A DNA stretch of 64,000 bases from Saprospirales bacterium (lineage in GTDB: Bacteria > Bacteroidota > Bacteroidia > Chitinophagales > JADIYW01). Below the pieces are notes generated by a model, which was not told where the DNA came from, did not search any database, and worked only from the letters and a program-made list of their open reading frames with translations. The stretch is taken from contig JADJSS010000002.1 of the NCBI GenBank assembly GCA_016711605.1, positions 62,001-126,000 of the forward strand, read 5' to 3'. The position numbers and the translations under genes were made by a program. Every line of letters starts with the position of its first letter. Position 1 is the stretch's first letter. Shown here in pieces: positions 9,158-17,803 of this stretch.

Positions 9158-10059
9158 AAATAACCAGCTTTTTTTCTGTCTTCCATGGCTGCTTCGCTTC
9201 GTTTGTCATCTGCACGTGTGCCACGTTCTGTAGTGCGAGAAGCTGCAACTTCTTGTATAATATCTTCTAATGTTGCTGCTTCTGAAAACACAGCACCAGT
9301 GCAAGTAATATCACCAACTGTACGGAAACGCACTATGCGTTCTTCAATAATTTCAGTTGGTTTGTTTTGAATAAATTCTGATGCAGCGTACCAAACACCA
9401 TCACGTTCAAATACTTTTCGTTTATGTGAAAAATATAGACTTGGCATTTCTATTTGTTCCTGATAAATGTATTGCCAAACATCCATTTCTGTCCAGTTAG
9501 AAATTGGAAACACGCGAAAATGTTCGCCAACATGTTTTCTACCGTTAAAAATATTCCATAATTCTGGTCGTTGGTTTTTAGGATCCCATTGTCCAAACTC
9601 ATCTCGATGCGAAAAGAAACGTTCTTTTGCTCTTGCTTTTTCTTCATCGCGACGTGCGCCACCCATGGCACAATCGAATTTATTTTTTTCGATGGCTTCT
9701 AATAATGGAATTGTTTGCAGTGCATTTCGCGAAGCATTAAAACCTTTTTCTTCACGCACAGAACCATTGTCGATTGCTTCTTGTACAGAAGCAACTAATA
9801 AACGCAAGCCATGTTTTTTTACTAATTCATCGCGGTAATCCAATGCTTCCTGGAAATTGTGTCCAGTATCGACATGCAATAAAGTAAACGGAACACTTGC
9901 TGGATAAAATGCTTTTAATGCCAAATGCAATACTACAATAGAATCTTTTCCACCAGAAAATAAAAGGCATGGATTTTCAAATTGTGCAGCAACTTCGCGC
10001 AACACATATATTGATTCTGCTTCGAGTTCTTTAAGATGGTTTAAGTGATAGTCGGTCAT
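9154..10059 (-). CDS. cysD: Sulfate adenylyltransferase subunit 2
   Basis: CysD is the catalytic N-type ATP pyrophosphatase subunit that forms APS from ATP and sulfate. The 301-residue length is standard. The PP-loop LLFSGGKDSIVVLHLA, the FTLLHVDTGHNF strand, GGARRDEEKARAKERFFSHR and the C-terminal RTTERGTRADDKRSEAAMED arginine-rich segment are all diagnostic. It follows cysC by 64 bases containing a hairpin repeat (10087-10113). Its partner cysN is about 1.7 kb downstream on the same strand. Confidence 0.97.
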   Translation of the reverse strand: MTDYHLNHLKELEAESIYVLREVAAQFENPCLLFSGGKDSIVVLHLALKAFYPASVPFTLLHVDTGHNFQEALDYRDELVKKHGLRLLVASVQEAIDNGSVREEKGFNASRNALQTIPLLEAIEKNKFDCAMGGARRDEEKARAKERFFSHRDEFGQWDPKNQRPELWNIFNGRKHVGEHFRVFPISNWTEMDVWQYIYQEQIEMPSLYFSHKRKVFERDGVWYAASEFIQNKPTEIIEERIVRFRTVGDITCTGAVFSEAATLEDIIQEVAASRTTERGTRADDKRSEAAMEDRKKAGYF

Positions 10060-10086
10060 GATATAGTTTTTAGTATGTGAGTATGC

Positions 10087-10113
10087 AGTATGCAGTATTG
10101 CCTACTGCATACT
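10087..10113. repeat. Hairpin repeat between cysC and cysD
   Basis: Perfect 11-base inverted repeat AGTATGCAGTA (10087-10097) and TACTGCATACT (10103-10113) with a five-base loop TTGCC, preceded by a further direct GTATGCA copy. It has no T-run after the stem, so it is better called a dispersed hairpin repeat than a terminator. Confidence 0.5.
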
Positions 10114-10123
10114 ATAATACTGC

Positions 10124-10732
10124 CTACATTTGTTTAATATTTTTTATAAAGAAATTATAAATAGTTTCGATGCTTTCTTCAATGCTTTGCTCTGCCGTTT
10201 TGATTTCTAAAACAGCATTTGTTGGTGCTTCAAACGGTGCATCTAAACCGGTGAAGTTTTTAATTTCACCATTTAATGCTTTTTTGTATAAACCTTTTAC
10301 ATCGCGTTTGGCACATTCATCGAACGATGCATTGATGTATACTTCGTAAAAATCTTGTTCGCCAATAATAGTTTTTGCTAAATCTCGAATGTCTTTTGTT
10401 GGACTTACAAAAGAGTTGATAGTTACAATTCCTGTTTGTAAAAAAAGTTTGTTGATTTCTGCAATTCGGCGAATATTTTCTGTTCTATCTTCTTCAGAGA
10501 AACCTAAATTGTTATTGATTCCTGAACGTACATTGTCGCCATCTAAAATAGTCGTCAGAATTCCGTTATGATGTAATTTTTTTTCTAAACCTTGAGCAAT
10601 GGTAGATTTTCCAGAACCAGACAAACCTGTCATCCAAATACAGATTGCTTTTTGATGCAATAAATTTTCTTTATCGCTGCGTTGCAAGAGTTGGTTAAAA
10701 ATTGGATGAATATTGGTTGCTTTTTCTGACAT
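10124..10732 (-). CDS. cysC: Adenylylsulfate kinase
   Basis: APS kinase phosphorylates adenosine 5'-phosphosulfate to PAPS, the sulfate donor for reduction or sulfotransferases. The 202-residue protein has the Walker A IWMTGLSGSGKSTIAQGLE, the TTILDGDNVRSGINNNLGFS APS-binding stretch, RTENIRRIAEINKLF, and INASFDECAKRDVKGLYKKA. The first gene of the cysC-cysD-cysN operon. Sulfite/PAPS reductase genes are not in the window, so PAPS could serve surface sulfation or assimilation. Start ATG 10732 with a TATATTTG promoter box 35 bases upstream. Confidence 0.97.
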   Translation of the reverse strand: MSEKATNIHPIFNQLLQRSDKENLLHQKAICIWMTGLSGSGKSTIAQGLEKKLHHNGILTTILDGDNVRSGINNNLGFSEEDRTENIRRIAEINKLFLQTGIVTINSFVSPTKDIRDLAKTIIGEQDFYEVYINASFDECAKRDVKGLYKKALNGEIKNFTGLDAPFEAPTNAVLEIKTAEQSIEESIETIYNFFIKNIKQM

Positions 10733-10767
10733 AACTTTTTATTTCCAAAGGAAAATTTTATGAGTAG

Positions 10768-10775
10768 CAAATATA
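10768..10775 (-). promoter_or_regulatory. -7 box (TATATTTG) of the cys operon
   Basis: TATATTTG on the minus strand fits TAnnTTTG and lies 35 bases before the cysC ATG, giving a leader of roughly 30 bases, unlike the near-leaderless genes elsewhere in the window. Confidence 0.45.
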
Positions 10776-10861
10776 CAATAAATCAGTTAAAATTCTTAAA
10801 GTATATCGGTTTTATAGAGTATGAAAAATAATTAATTAAGTTAACAAAAAAAATAAAAACA

Positions 10862-12094
10862 TTACAACTCAACTTCAATTTGTGTAGCCAATAAATCGTC
10901 TAAATTTTCTCTTCGTCGAATTAATTTTGCTTTGCCATTATGTATTAAAACTTCTGCTGGTCTATAACGCGAATTATAGTTAGACGACATTGAATAACCA
11001 TACGCACCAGCATTGTGTAATACTAAAATATCGCCTTCGCGTACTTCATTCAATTTTCTGTCCCAACCGAAAGTATCTGTTTCGCAAATGTAGCCAACCA
11101 CTGTGTAAATGCGCTCAATTCCGTTTGGATTGGAAACATTGGTGATGTGATGATATGCATCATACATCATAGGTCGAATTAAATGATTTTGTCCAGAATC
11201 GACTCCAGCAAAAACAGTTGCTGTGGTTTGTTTTATTACGTTTGTACGTACAAATAAAAATCCGCTTTCGCTTACTAAATATTTTCCTGGTTCAAAAACA
11301 AGCGTTAATTCTCTGCCATAATTTTTGCAAAATTCCTGAAAGCGTTCGCTAATTTTTGCGCCTAATTCTTCTATGTTTGTGGTGTTATCATTTTCGTGAT
11401 ATTTCACTTTAAAACCACTTCCGAAATCCAAATATTCCAAATCTTTAAAACTTTGTGCCGCTTCAAATAAAATATCAGCGCCGCGCAAAAACACATCAGC
11501 ATCTAAAATATCAGAACCTGTATGCATGTGCAAGCCAATTACTTTTAAGTTGGTTGATTTCACCACGCGCTCTAAATGACGCAACTGATAAATTGAAATT
11601 CCAAATTTAGAATCGATGTGACCTGTTGAAATTTTTTGATTTCCACCAGCCATAATGTGTGGATTGATACGCACACAGACAGGATAAGTGTCTTTATATA
11701 AATTTCCAAATTGTTCTAAAATAGAAAGATTATCGATATTGATGTTTACACCAAACTCAACTGCACGATTGATTTCGTCAATATTGACGCAATTAGGTGT
11801 GTACATAATATCTTTAGCTTCAAATCCAGCTTTTAAACCAAGTTGTACTTCCTGAATAGAAACGGTATCTAAACTACCACCTAAATTCTTTATCAATTTT
11901 AAAATATTGATGTTGTTTAATGCTTTACAAGCATAATGTACATCAATTTTAGTCTTGCCAAATGCATTTTTAAGTCGATTGTATTGTCGCTCAATAACTG
12001 CTGCATCGTACACATACAATGGCGTACCGAATTCTTTACAGAGTTCCAAAACTGAAACACCATCTATTTCATATTGTTCGTTTACTAATTCCAT
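10862..12094 (-). CDS. lysA: Diaminopimelate decarboxylase
   Basis: PLP enzyme that makes L-lysine from meso-diaminopimelate. 410 residues, normal length. The PLP lysine lies in KIDVHYACKALNN, followed by GGSLDTVSIQEVQLGLKAGF, the HIDSKFGI and VIGLHMHTGSDI stretches, GSGFKVKY, the FEPGKYLV glycine/arginine region and ICETDTFGWDR containing the intersubunit catalytic CE(S/T)xD motif. Monocistronic by spacing: a promoter box (12099-12106) lies immediately before the ATG, and about 80 bases with a hairpin separate it from the upstream transpeptidase gene. Confidence 0.96.
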   Translation of the reverse strand: MELVNEQYEIDGVSVLELCKEFGTPLYVYDAAVIERQYNRLKNAFGKTKIDVHYACKALNNINILKLIKNLGGSLDTVSIQEVQLGLKAGFEAKDIMYTPNCVNIDEINRAVEFGVNINIDNLSILEQFGNLYKDTYPVCVRINPHIMAGGNQKISTGHIDSKFGISIYQLRHLERVVKSTNLKVIGLHMHTGSDILDADVFLRGADILFEAAQSFKDLEYLDFGSGFKVKYHENDNTTNIEELGAKISERFQEFCKNYGRELTLVFEPGKYLVSESGFLFVRTNVIKQTTATVFAGVDSGQNHLIRPMMYDAYHHITNVSNPNGIERIYTVVGYICETDTFGWDRKLNEVREGDILVLHNAGAYGYSMSSNYNSRYRPAEVLIHNGKAKLIRRRENLDDLLATQIEVEL

Positions 12095-12098
12095 TTTA

Positions 12099-12106
12099 TA
12101 AAGATA
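12099..12106 (-). promoter_or_regulatory. -7 box (TATCTTTA) of lysA
   Basis: TATCTTTA on the minus strand ends four bases before the lysA ATG, a near-consensus TAnnTTTG box placed so that the mRNA would begin at about the start codon. Confidence 0.45.
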
Positions 12107-12127
12107 AAAATAGATTTGAGAAATGAG

Positions 12128-12143
12128 TTCCGAAACATCGGAA
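12128..12143. repeat. TTCCGA-AACA-TCGGAA hairpin
   Basis: Perfect six-base arms TTCCGA (12128-12133) and TCGGAA (12138-12143) with loop AACA, GC-richer than its surroundings, in the gap upstream of lysA and downstream of the transpeptidase gene. It could end the transpeptidase transcript, but lacks a T-run. Confidence 0.35.
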
Positions 12144-12173
12144 GAGAAATAAGATTTATTGATAGATTAACCA

Positions 12174-12778
12174 TCAATCCCAAGGAATGGCTAATTGATA
12201 ATTTCCAAATTCATCGCAACCAGTAACTTCGCCGAGCATTTTGTGTGATTGGAAGAATCTATACATTGGTTGTGAGGATTTCCAAAATGGAATTTGTGTC
12301 GGATCTTTTTTATATAGTTTTGCAAGGTTTTTTTCTCCCATTTTACAAGGAAAAATATGTACTGGAATTGGTGTATTATTTTGATAGATTATCTCACAAA
12401 TAAAAAACAATTCTTCAATGTTTTCATCGCCAATTGGAATACAACCGACTGTAGATTTTCCACCATGAATATAGATATCACCACCTAAATTCTGTTCGTT
12501 TTTGTTACGAATAGAATCTGCAAAATTTGGATAATTGATTCTGAACGAAAGATGAAATTTTGAATTTGGATTAAATGTATCTATTTGATAGAAACCTTCT
12601 GGAATTTGCAAATCACCTTCACGATGTTTGGGTCCAACTTTACCAGAAGTTGCAGTGAATTTATAGGTTTTTATTAAATGATATTGTACATCGTTACTTG
12701 CCCAAAGTTCAAGGATTTGCTCATTTTTTAAAGCTCGTAAATAATGAATTTTGGTGGAATGAAACTGATATTTAATTT
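12174..12778 (-). pseudogene. YkuD-type L,D-transpeptidase, N-terminus missing
   Basis: The main part starts at ATG 12611 (MQIPEGFYQID), but the frame is open back to 12778 and encodes family-typical residues before that ATG (ELWASNDVQYHLIKTYKF, SGKVGPKHREGD), so the gene begins further upstream. Beyond 12778 a TAA interrupts and no start exists in frame; another frame upstream (IIESAV) may carry the rest, implying a frameshift near 12775 and a lost signal peptide. The catalytic set is present: IHGG histidine and STVGCIP cysteine. L,D-transpeptidases cross-link peptidoglycan or act as murein-binding endopeptidase-like proteins in the periplasm. The conserved sequence NFADSIRNK with GGDIYIHG places it in the YafK/ErfK-like Bacteroidota subgroup. 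Confidence 0.7.
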
Positions 12779-12877
12779 ATCAACACAGCAGATTCAATTA
12801 TCAATATTTTTAATTTTTTGTAAGTATATTTACAAAAATAAGACTAGGAAAAAATAATGTTTATAATTTATTACTAA

Positions 12878-13068
12878 TTAAACTAAATACTTATCTTTTC
12901 TCAAAGATTTTTCTCGATCGTGTCTACTCATGTATCTATCTCCATTATCCGAAATCAGAATTTTCAAACCAGTAATAATTTCTCTTCCATCAGCTGATGG
13001 AACTGATGTATAACTATAGAAGATTTTTCTGTTCGAAATGGATCATCATAAATATTTTTAGTTGGCAT
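12878..13068 (-). pseudogene. Small protein of unknown function (about 63 aa), one frameshift
   Basis: Starts at ATG 13068 with MPTKNIYDDPFRTEK; restoring one A in the five-base T-run at 13024-13028 (plus strand) continues as IFYSYTSVPSADGREIITGL and ends at TAA 12880-12878 after KSLRKDKYLV. The product is charged and hydrophilic with no signal peptide. Codon use and the coherent amino-acid pattern across the shift support a real gene, but I know no family. It is the third of four same-strand genes running from the peptide transporter to the L,D-transpeptidase, 32 bases after the small membrane protein gene. Confidence 0.5.
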
Positions 13069-13100
13069 ATTCTGGATTTAATGGATCTTCCTTCCAAGAT

Positions 13101-13304
13101 TTACTGTTCATCAACAGCATTCATTTCTGTTTGTTGCTTTAGCTTTAAATTCCTTTCTTCTGCTATTGCGTCCCAGTTTCTTCCTAGAGTATCTTTATCT
13201 GAGAGTACAATTTTAGTTGGATCGCTTGTATCGTTACTAATTGAATCCCAAAAGAAGAATCCGAAAATGAGCACTATGCCAAGTATGGTTGGTATTTTAT
13301 ACAC
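13101..13304 (-). CDS. Small single-span membrane protein
   Basis: 67 residues with one N-terminal hydrophobic helix (IPTILGIVLIFGFFFW) and a charged C-terminal tail (ERNLKLKQQTEMNAVDEQ), so probably anchored in the inner membrane with the tail outside. The start codon is GTG at 13304, three bases after the stop of the peptide transporter gene, indicating translational coupling. No known family. It could be an accessory subunit of the transporter or simply a co-transcribed small protein. Confidence 0.55.
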   Translation of the reverse strand: MYKIPTILGIVLIFGFFFWDSISNDTSDPTKIVLSDKDTLGRNWDAIAEERNLKLKQQTEMNAVDEQ

Positions 13305-13307
13305 TTT

Positions 13308-14825
13308 TTATACAGTTTTTGTTGCGCCTGACCAGCGTTTCAGTATAGGTACCAGCAATAATAGTACCAAACCTCCACCAAGCGACACATAAAATATTTT
13401 CATAAACACGCCGCTATATATACTTAAAGACTCAACTGCTGACACAGTGGTTGCACCGCCTTCAGATGGTATTGCCATTAATGTACCGATAACGCCAGCT
13501 AAATGTTGTCCAAGTGCCGAAGCTAAGAACCAAAAACCCATCATCATACCTGTGTATTTGGTTGGTGACAATTTTGTAATCATAGATAATCCAATTGGAG
13601 AAATACACAATTCGCCTGTTGTTAGCAATAAATAACCTAAAGCATACCACAAGAAACTAACACGTCCGTTTAATGCCAATTTTGCGCCTATTACAAACAA
13701 TAAGAATCCGACACCTAATTGTAAAAATGATAGTGTAAATTTCATTGGAGTAGATGGTTCTTTTCCTTTATTTGCTAATCGAATCCACATCCAAGCAAAA
13801 GGAAAACTCAATAAAATAATATAAAATGGATTGATAAAATTATTTACTGCTGCTGCTGGCAAACCAAATGTATTTACATTTCGTTCTGTATATAAATTTA
13901 AAGAACCACCACCTTGCTCATAAAATGCCCAAAAAAGAACAGAAAATGCAACCAATATTATTGCTGCCAACATTTTATTTTTTGCTTCTTTATCTTGTTG
14001 AAATGCGATAATAATCATTGCAATTGTTGCAGCAATACAAACAGGAAACATGATTTTTCCCATCAATGTGTAATTATTAAACAAGAATATAAATATTGGA
14101 ATAATTACTAAAGATGCTACCAATACTATCAGTTGTTTCGACATGGCCGTTTCTACTCCAGATGATTCTTTTGGAGTTAAACCAATTTCGCCTAATGATT
14201 TTTGACCAAACATAAACGTGATTAAACCTATAACCATAAAAATACCAGCTAAACCAAAACCATAATGCCAATTTATTTTTTGTCCAATATATCCACAAAT
14301 TAAACCACCAATTGCAGCGCCAATATTTACACCCATATAAAAAATAGAAAAAGCTCCATCTCGTCTTGCATCGTCTGGTGCATATAGTTTACCAACCATT
14401 GTAGAAATATTTGGCTTAAAGAATCCATTTCCAGAAATTAGAAATGCCATGCCTGCAAAAAACGACCATTCAGTTGGAATTGCTAATATTAAATGACCTG
14501 CTGCCATTAATATTCCACCTAAAATAATAGCTTTACGATAACCTAAAAATTTATCGGCGGCAATACCACCAAATAAAGGCATTAAATAAACCAACGCTGT
14601 ATAGGTTCCATAAATTAAATTCGCTTTTGCATCAGCATAATGTAATTGATGTACCATAAACAATACCAATAACGCACGCATTCCATAGAATGAGAACCGT
14701 TCCCACATTTCAGTAAAAAACAATAATGCTAATTGTTTTGGATGTCCTTTTACGGCATCTGCAATATATGTTTGCGCGTCTGCTTTTAATATATCGTCAT
14801 CAAGTAAACCTGTTTCGTTGCCCAT
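13308..14825 (-). CDS. POT/PTR-family proton-dependent oligopeptide transporter
   Basis: 505 residues with about 12-14 transmembrane helices. POT signatures are clear: ELALLFFTEMWERFSFYGMR-type segment (here QLALLFFTEMWERFSFYGMR, the ExxER proton-coupling motif), GGIAADKFLGYRKAII, FFKPNISTMVGKLY and the later FYEQGGGSLNLYTER. These carriers import di- and tripeptides, sometimes drugs, with protons across the inner membrane. First gene of a four-gene run on the minus strand. A TATCTTTA-type box lies about 25 bases upstream of ATG 14825. Confidence 0.95.
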   Translation of the reverse strand: MGNETGLLDDDILKADAQTYIADAVKGHPKQLALLFFTEMWERFSFYGMRALLVLFMVHQLHYADAKANLIYGTYTALVYLMPLFGGIAADKFLGYRKAIILGGILMAAGHLILAIPTEWSFFAGMAFLISGNGFFKPNISTMVGKLYAPDDARRDGAFSIFYMGVNIGAAIGGLICGYIGQKINWHYGFGLAGIFMVIGLITFMFGQKSLGEIGLTPKESSGVETAMSKQLIVLVASLVIIPIFIFLFNNYTLMGKIMFPVCIAATIAMIIIAFQQDKEAKNKMLAAIILVAFSVLFWAFYEQGGGSLNLYTERNVNTFGLPAAAVNNFINPFYIILLSFPFAWMWIRLANKGKEPSTPMKFTLSFLQLGVGFLLFVIGAKLALNGRVSFLWYALGYLLLTTGELCISPIGLSMITKLSPTKYTGMMMGFWFLASALGQHLAGVIGTLMAIPSEGGATTVSAVESLSIYSGVFMKIFYVSLGGGLVLLLLVPILKRWSGATKTV

Positions 14826-14858
14826 ATGTATATGTTATTAGAATGTAAAGATAAAAAA

Positions 14859-15827
14859 TTATTCCTCTCTAAAAAATTTAAATTGAAGTGCCGCAATGGC
14901 TCCAATTATAGCTGGAAAGACTAAATTTATTAACCACAACATTATAGTTGTCGCTAAAATGCCTAAATCATTGTCTGTATATGGTTTAAGGAAGAACAAT
15001 GCGACGTTTCCGCGAAATCCAATATCCAACAAATCTATTGAAAATGGATTGATGGTTTGTATAAAGAATATGGCACTAATTAACACAAAACCTAGTGTTA
15101 GTGGTACTTGCACACCAAAAAAACGAAGCAACAACATAAATTGGAGACAATAAATGCAATATCGACTCAATGATAAAAACTCTAATTTTAGCAAATCTGT
15201 TAGACTGTATTTATTAATAACATCGATATAGTTTCTAATCTTTTGAAGTTTTTTTATTTTAGAAAATTTGGTGCTAACAAAATCCAGGTTAAAATAGGTT
15301 AGATGTGTTGCCAAGGCAATCAATATAAAAAAGAAAATAAAAACACCATTTAAATAATTATCATTTTTGCCTTCGTAGAAAGTATAACACAAAAAACCAG
15401 CTGCACCAAAACAAATATTGACAACAATTTGCGCATAACTGCCAATTAATGTGGAAACTATGGCTGTAATTCTATCTGTATTTAGTGCCCAAACTCGTCC
15501 ACCAAATTCACCAACTCTATTTGGTGTAAACATAGAAAAAGTGATACCGAATAAAATGCCTTCAATTGCTTTTAACCAGGATAATTCGTGCCATTTATTG
15601 ATTAAATATTTCCATTTTATCGTTTCAATCGTCCAATTTAATAGCATTAATAAAAACACTAAGACTAATAAACCATATTCACCTTTGAAGGTATTTTTGA
15701 AATGTGTAATTACTTTCTGAAGATTTTCGTTGTAGAAAATTTGCTTATATAATACGATAAGCAACCCAATAAAAATGAGTAGCTTGATGATGGTATTTAA
15801 TGTTTTATTTTGAAAGAAATTTGTCAT
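14859..15827 (-). CDS. YbhN/LPG-synthase-like integral membrane protein
   Basis: 322 residues with about eight hydrophobic helices, of the lysylphosphatidylglycerol synthase transmembrane-domain superfamily (PF03706 type). Diagnostic stretches are TIETIKWKYLINKWHELSW, GILFGITFSMFTPNRVGEFG with its polar FTPNRxGE core, and the C-terminal FRGNVALFFLKPYTDNDLG. No C-terminal aminoacyl-transferase domain is present, so it is not an aminoacylating LPG synthase. Stand-alone members are thought to act in lipid flipping or envelope lipid/glycan handling, but this one's substrate is unknown. Divergent from ruvC, with a promoter box at 15845-15852. Confidence 0.85.
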   Translation of the reverse strand: MTNFFQNKTLNTIIKLLIFIGLLIVLYKQIFYNENLQKVITHFKNTFKGEYGLLVLVFLLMLLNWTIETIKWKYLINKWHELSWLKAIEGILFGITFSMFTPNRVGEFGGRVWALNTDRITAIVSTLIGSYAQIVVNICFGAAGFLCYTFYEGKNDNYLNGVFIFFFILIALATHLTYFNLDFVSTKFSKIKKLQKIRNYIDVINKYSLTDLLKLEFLSLSRYCIYCLQFMLLLRFFGVQVPLTLGFVLISAIFFIQTINPFSIDLLDIGFRGNVALFFLKPYTDNDLGILATTIMLWLINLVFPAIIGAIAALQFKFFREE

Positions 15828-15844
15828 TTGGAATGAAAGATTTT

Positions 15845-15852
15845 CAAAGATA
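15845..15852 (-). promoter_or_regulatory. -7 box (TATCTTTG) of the YbhN-like gene
   Basis: Perfect TAnnTTTG on the minus strand, 17 bases before ATG 15827. It lies in the short divergent region shared with ruvC. Confidence 0.5.
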
Positions 15853-15900
15853 GTTTTTTATTTATTGATAAAAAATGAAGTTCTTATATGCAAACAACAA

Positions 15901-16479
15901 ATGAACACCTATTTTTACAACGTGGCAAATCCAAAACAAATTATTTTAGGCATTGACCCAGGCACGCAGGTTACTGGTTATGGTATTATTTCATCAGATG
16001 GTTTAACGATGGAATTGATTGCCATTGGCAGTATTCATACCGAAAAGTTTGATGACCATTATGATAGATTGCAATGTATCTATGACAGGGTTTTGGAAAT
16101 TGTTGTTTCGTTTAAACCAACAGTACTAGCCATTGAAGCACCCTTTTTTGGAAAGAATGTACAATCGATGTTGAAACTTGGACGCGCGCAAGGTATGGCC
16201 ATTGCTGCTGCACTATCGCAAAAAGTTCCGATTCAAGAATATTCTCCGAAGAAAATAAAACAAAGTATTACCGGAAATGGAAACGCTGCAAAAGAGCAAG
16301 TAGCTGCGATGCTTGGTCATATTTTAAAAACAGATGCTTTGCCAAAACAACTCGATGCAACAGACGGTTTGGCTGTCGCGGTTTGTCATCATTTTTCGAT
16401 GATAGGCATTCCAAAAGCGGGCAAAAAGTATAGTGGCTGGGACGCTTTTATAAAAGACAATCCGAAGCGAGTGAAATAA
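15901..16479 (+). CDS. ruvC: Holliday junction resolvase RuvC
   Basis: RuvC cuts Holliday junctions in the RuvABC pathway. From ATG 15901 the product is 192 residues. The catalytic acids are visible: Asp in ILGIDPGTQVTGYG, Glu in VLAIEAPFFGKN, and Asp in QLDATDGLAVAVCHH. The KIKQSITGNGNAAKEQVAAM DNA-contact region matches the family. A TTG at 15865 opens the frame earlier, but residues before 15901 are not conserved-looking, and even the ATG may be followed by the true core start near KQIILGID. No other ruv gene is adjacent. Confidence 0.95.
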   Translation: MNTYFYNVANPKQIILGIDPGTQVTGYGIISSDGLTMELIAIGSIHTEKFDDHYDRLQCIYDRVLEIVVSFKPTVLAIEAPFFGKNVQSMLKLGRAQGMAIAAALSQKVPIQEYSPKKIKQSITGNGNAAKEQVAAMLGHILKTDALPKQLDATDGLAVAVCHHFSMIGIPKAGKKYSGWDAFIKDNPKRVK

Positions 16480-16524
16480 AAGATGCTGCTAAGACCATGC
16501 GTCCATGAATCTTTTTTTCATTAA

Positions 16525-16698
16525 TTATAAACGAATGGTATTGGCAGAAGTACCGACGATATCAACGATATTCATGAGCATAGTAGAAGATATTTCAAAC
16601 TCGCGTGCCCAATATTTTACATCGAGCGGCTCGTTGATATTAATTTTGGTAGAGTAACGCTGTGCTGTATTAGTTGTCTCGTATTTCATAATCTTCAT
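16525..16698 (-). CDS. DUF3606-like small protein
   Basis: A 57-residue protein starting at ATG 16698 (MKIMKYETTNTAQRYSTKIN) with the core NINEPLDVKYWAREFEIS and then VDIVGTSANTIR. This pattern, INxNExxEvxYWaxxFxvs followed by a VGxsaxxvR-type end, is that of the DUF3606 family of small cytoplasmic proteins; the function is unknown. It is GC-richer than its neighbours. It lies convergent with ruvC. The following 16699-16941 stretch holds no gene or structure that I can see. Confidence 0.65.
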   Translation of the reverse strand: MKIMKYETTNTAQRYSTKININEPLDVKYWAREFEISSTMLMNIVDIVGTSANTIRL

Positions 16699-16941
16699 TT
16701 TATTAGTACAAAAATAAAAGAAGACGTGTTTTAGTGCATTACAGAATTAGTATGGAATGTTGTAAGATTCTCATAATAAGGTGTAATTGAAAGATAATAG
16801 TTGTTAAAAGCAAGTTTCAAATTTGCTATTAAATACATCGAAGTCGGAGATGTTTGCTGAGAAACTTTGCTGAGATTTGTGTGTGAAATAACCGTGTAAA
16901 AACAAAAAAAGTAGCTAATTTCTTAACTACTTTAATTGAAG

Positions 16942-17015
16942 TGGTCCCACATGGGCTCGAACCATGGACCACCTGATTATGAGTCAGGTGCTCTAACCAA
17001 CTGAGCTATAGGACC
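16942..17015 (-). tRNA. tRNA with CAU anticodon (elongator Met, or Ile2)
   Basis: A full 74-base cloverleaf: acceptor GGTCCTA/TGGGACC, D arm GCTC-AGTTGGTTA-GAGC, anticodon stem CCTGA/TCAGG with loop CTCATAA (anticodon CAT), T arm CATGG-TTCGAGC-CCATG and discriminator A. CCA is not encoded. The G-C first pair and lack of three G-C pairs in the anticodon stem exclude initiator tRNA. Whether it is elongator methionine or lysidine-modified isoleucine-2 cannot be settled by eye. Confidence 0.95.
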
Positions 17016-17118
17016 GAAAACCAACGCTTAATTTTATGGATTAAATGTTAATTTTGCTCCGATTATTCGGAGTGCAAATATACCATTTTATTAAAATCAA
17101 ACACACAAATTCTATATC

Positions 17119-17736
17119 ATGCAAAAAAAAGATACTTTAATTTTTGATTTAGGAAATGTGATTATCAATTTAAAACCTGATGATATCTGGCAAAAACATG
17201 ACATGTTTACTCTTTTTGATGCTAAAAAACTTCAAGAATTACAAAGTACCTTGTTTTTTAATAACTATGAAACCGGAAAAATTTCATCTGCTGATTTTAT
17301 TCAACAATTAAAAGATGTTGCGATGAATGTTGCAATTTCTGATGCAGAAATTAAAAATGCATGGAATGCACTTTTATTAGATATTCCAATGCATCGAATT
17401 GAGTTGCTTTATCAACTAAAACAAACCTACACCTTAATTTTATTGAGCAACACCAATGATATACATTTAGATTTCATTTTAGATTATTTGCAGCAACATT
17501 TTGGTAAAAATGTATTTGATGAAATTTTTACACATCAGTTTTATTCGCAGAAAATGGGTTTGCGAAAACCAACTAAGGAAATTTATGAAAGGGTTTTACA
17601 ATTGGCAAACATAGATGCCACAACTGCTTATTTTTTTGATGATAAACCAGAAAATCTAATTGAACCAAAGAAATTAGGTATTAAAACGGTTTTGGTGGAT
17701 AAGGATATATCTGAATTGACCAATTTCTTAAACTAA
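17119..17736 (+). CDS. HAD-superfamily hydrolase (subfamily IA)
   Basis: 205 residues with the four HAD motifs: nucleophile IFDLGNVIINL (Asp followed by LGN, the YihX/epoxide-hydrolase-N-terminal-like version), motif II LILLSNTND, the lysine in QKMGLRKPTKEIYERVL, and the acidic motif AYFFDDKPENL. A small helical cap lies between motifs I and II. Proteins of this type are sugar phosphatases such as glucose-1-phosphate phosphatase. The real substrate is unknown. It lies upstream of lysS on the same strand, separated by a promoter box. Confidence 0.9.
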   Translation: MQKKDTLIFDLGNVIINLKPDDIWQKHDMFTLFDAKKLQELQSTLFFNNYETGKISSADFIQQLKDVAMNVAISDAEIKNAWNALLLDIPMHRIELLYQLKQTYTLILLSNTNDIHLDFILDYLQQHFGKNVFDEIFTHQFYSQKMGLRKPTKEIYERVLQLANIDATTAYFFDDKPENLIEPKKLGIKTVLVDKDISELTNFLN

Positions 17737-17776
17737 AAAACTTTAGAGTTAAGACTCACGACTTACGACTAATCAT

Positions 17777-17784
17777 TATCTTTG
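17777..17784 (+). promoter_or_regulatory. -7 box (TATCTTTG) of lysS
   Basis: Perfect TAnnTTTG 19 bases upstream of the lysS ATG (17804). The preceding 30 bases hold a repeat-like string (GACTCACGACTTACGACT) rather than a -33 TTTG. Confidence 0.5.
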
Positions 17785-17803
17785 CGCTTCAATAATTTTT
17801 ACT

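Noticed and set aside
10087..10113. Terminator between cysC and cysD
   Set aside because: Stem without following T-run, inside an operon of functionally linked genes; more like a dispersed hairpin repeat.
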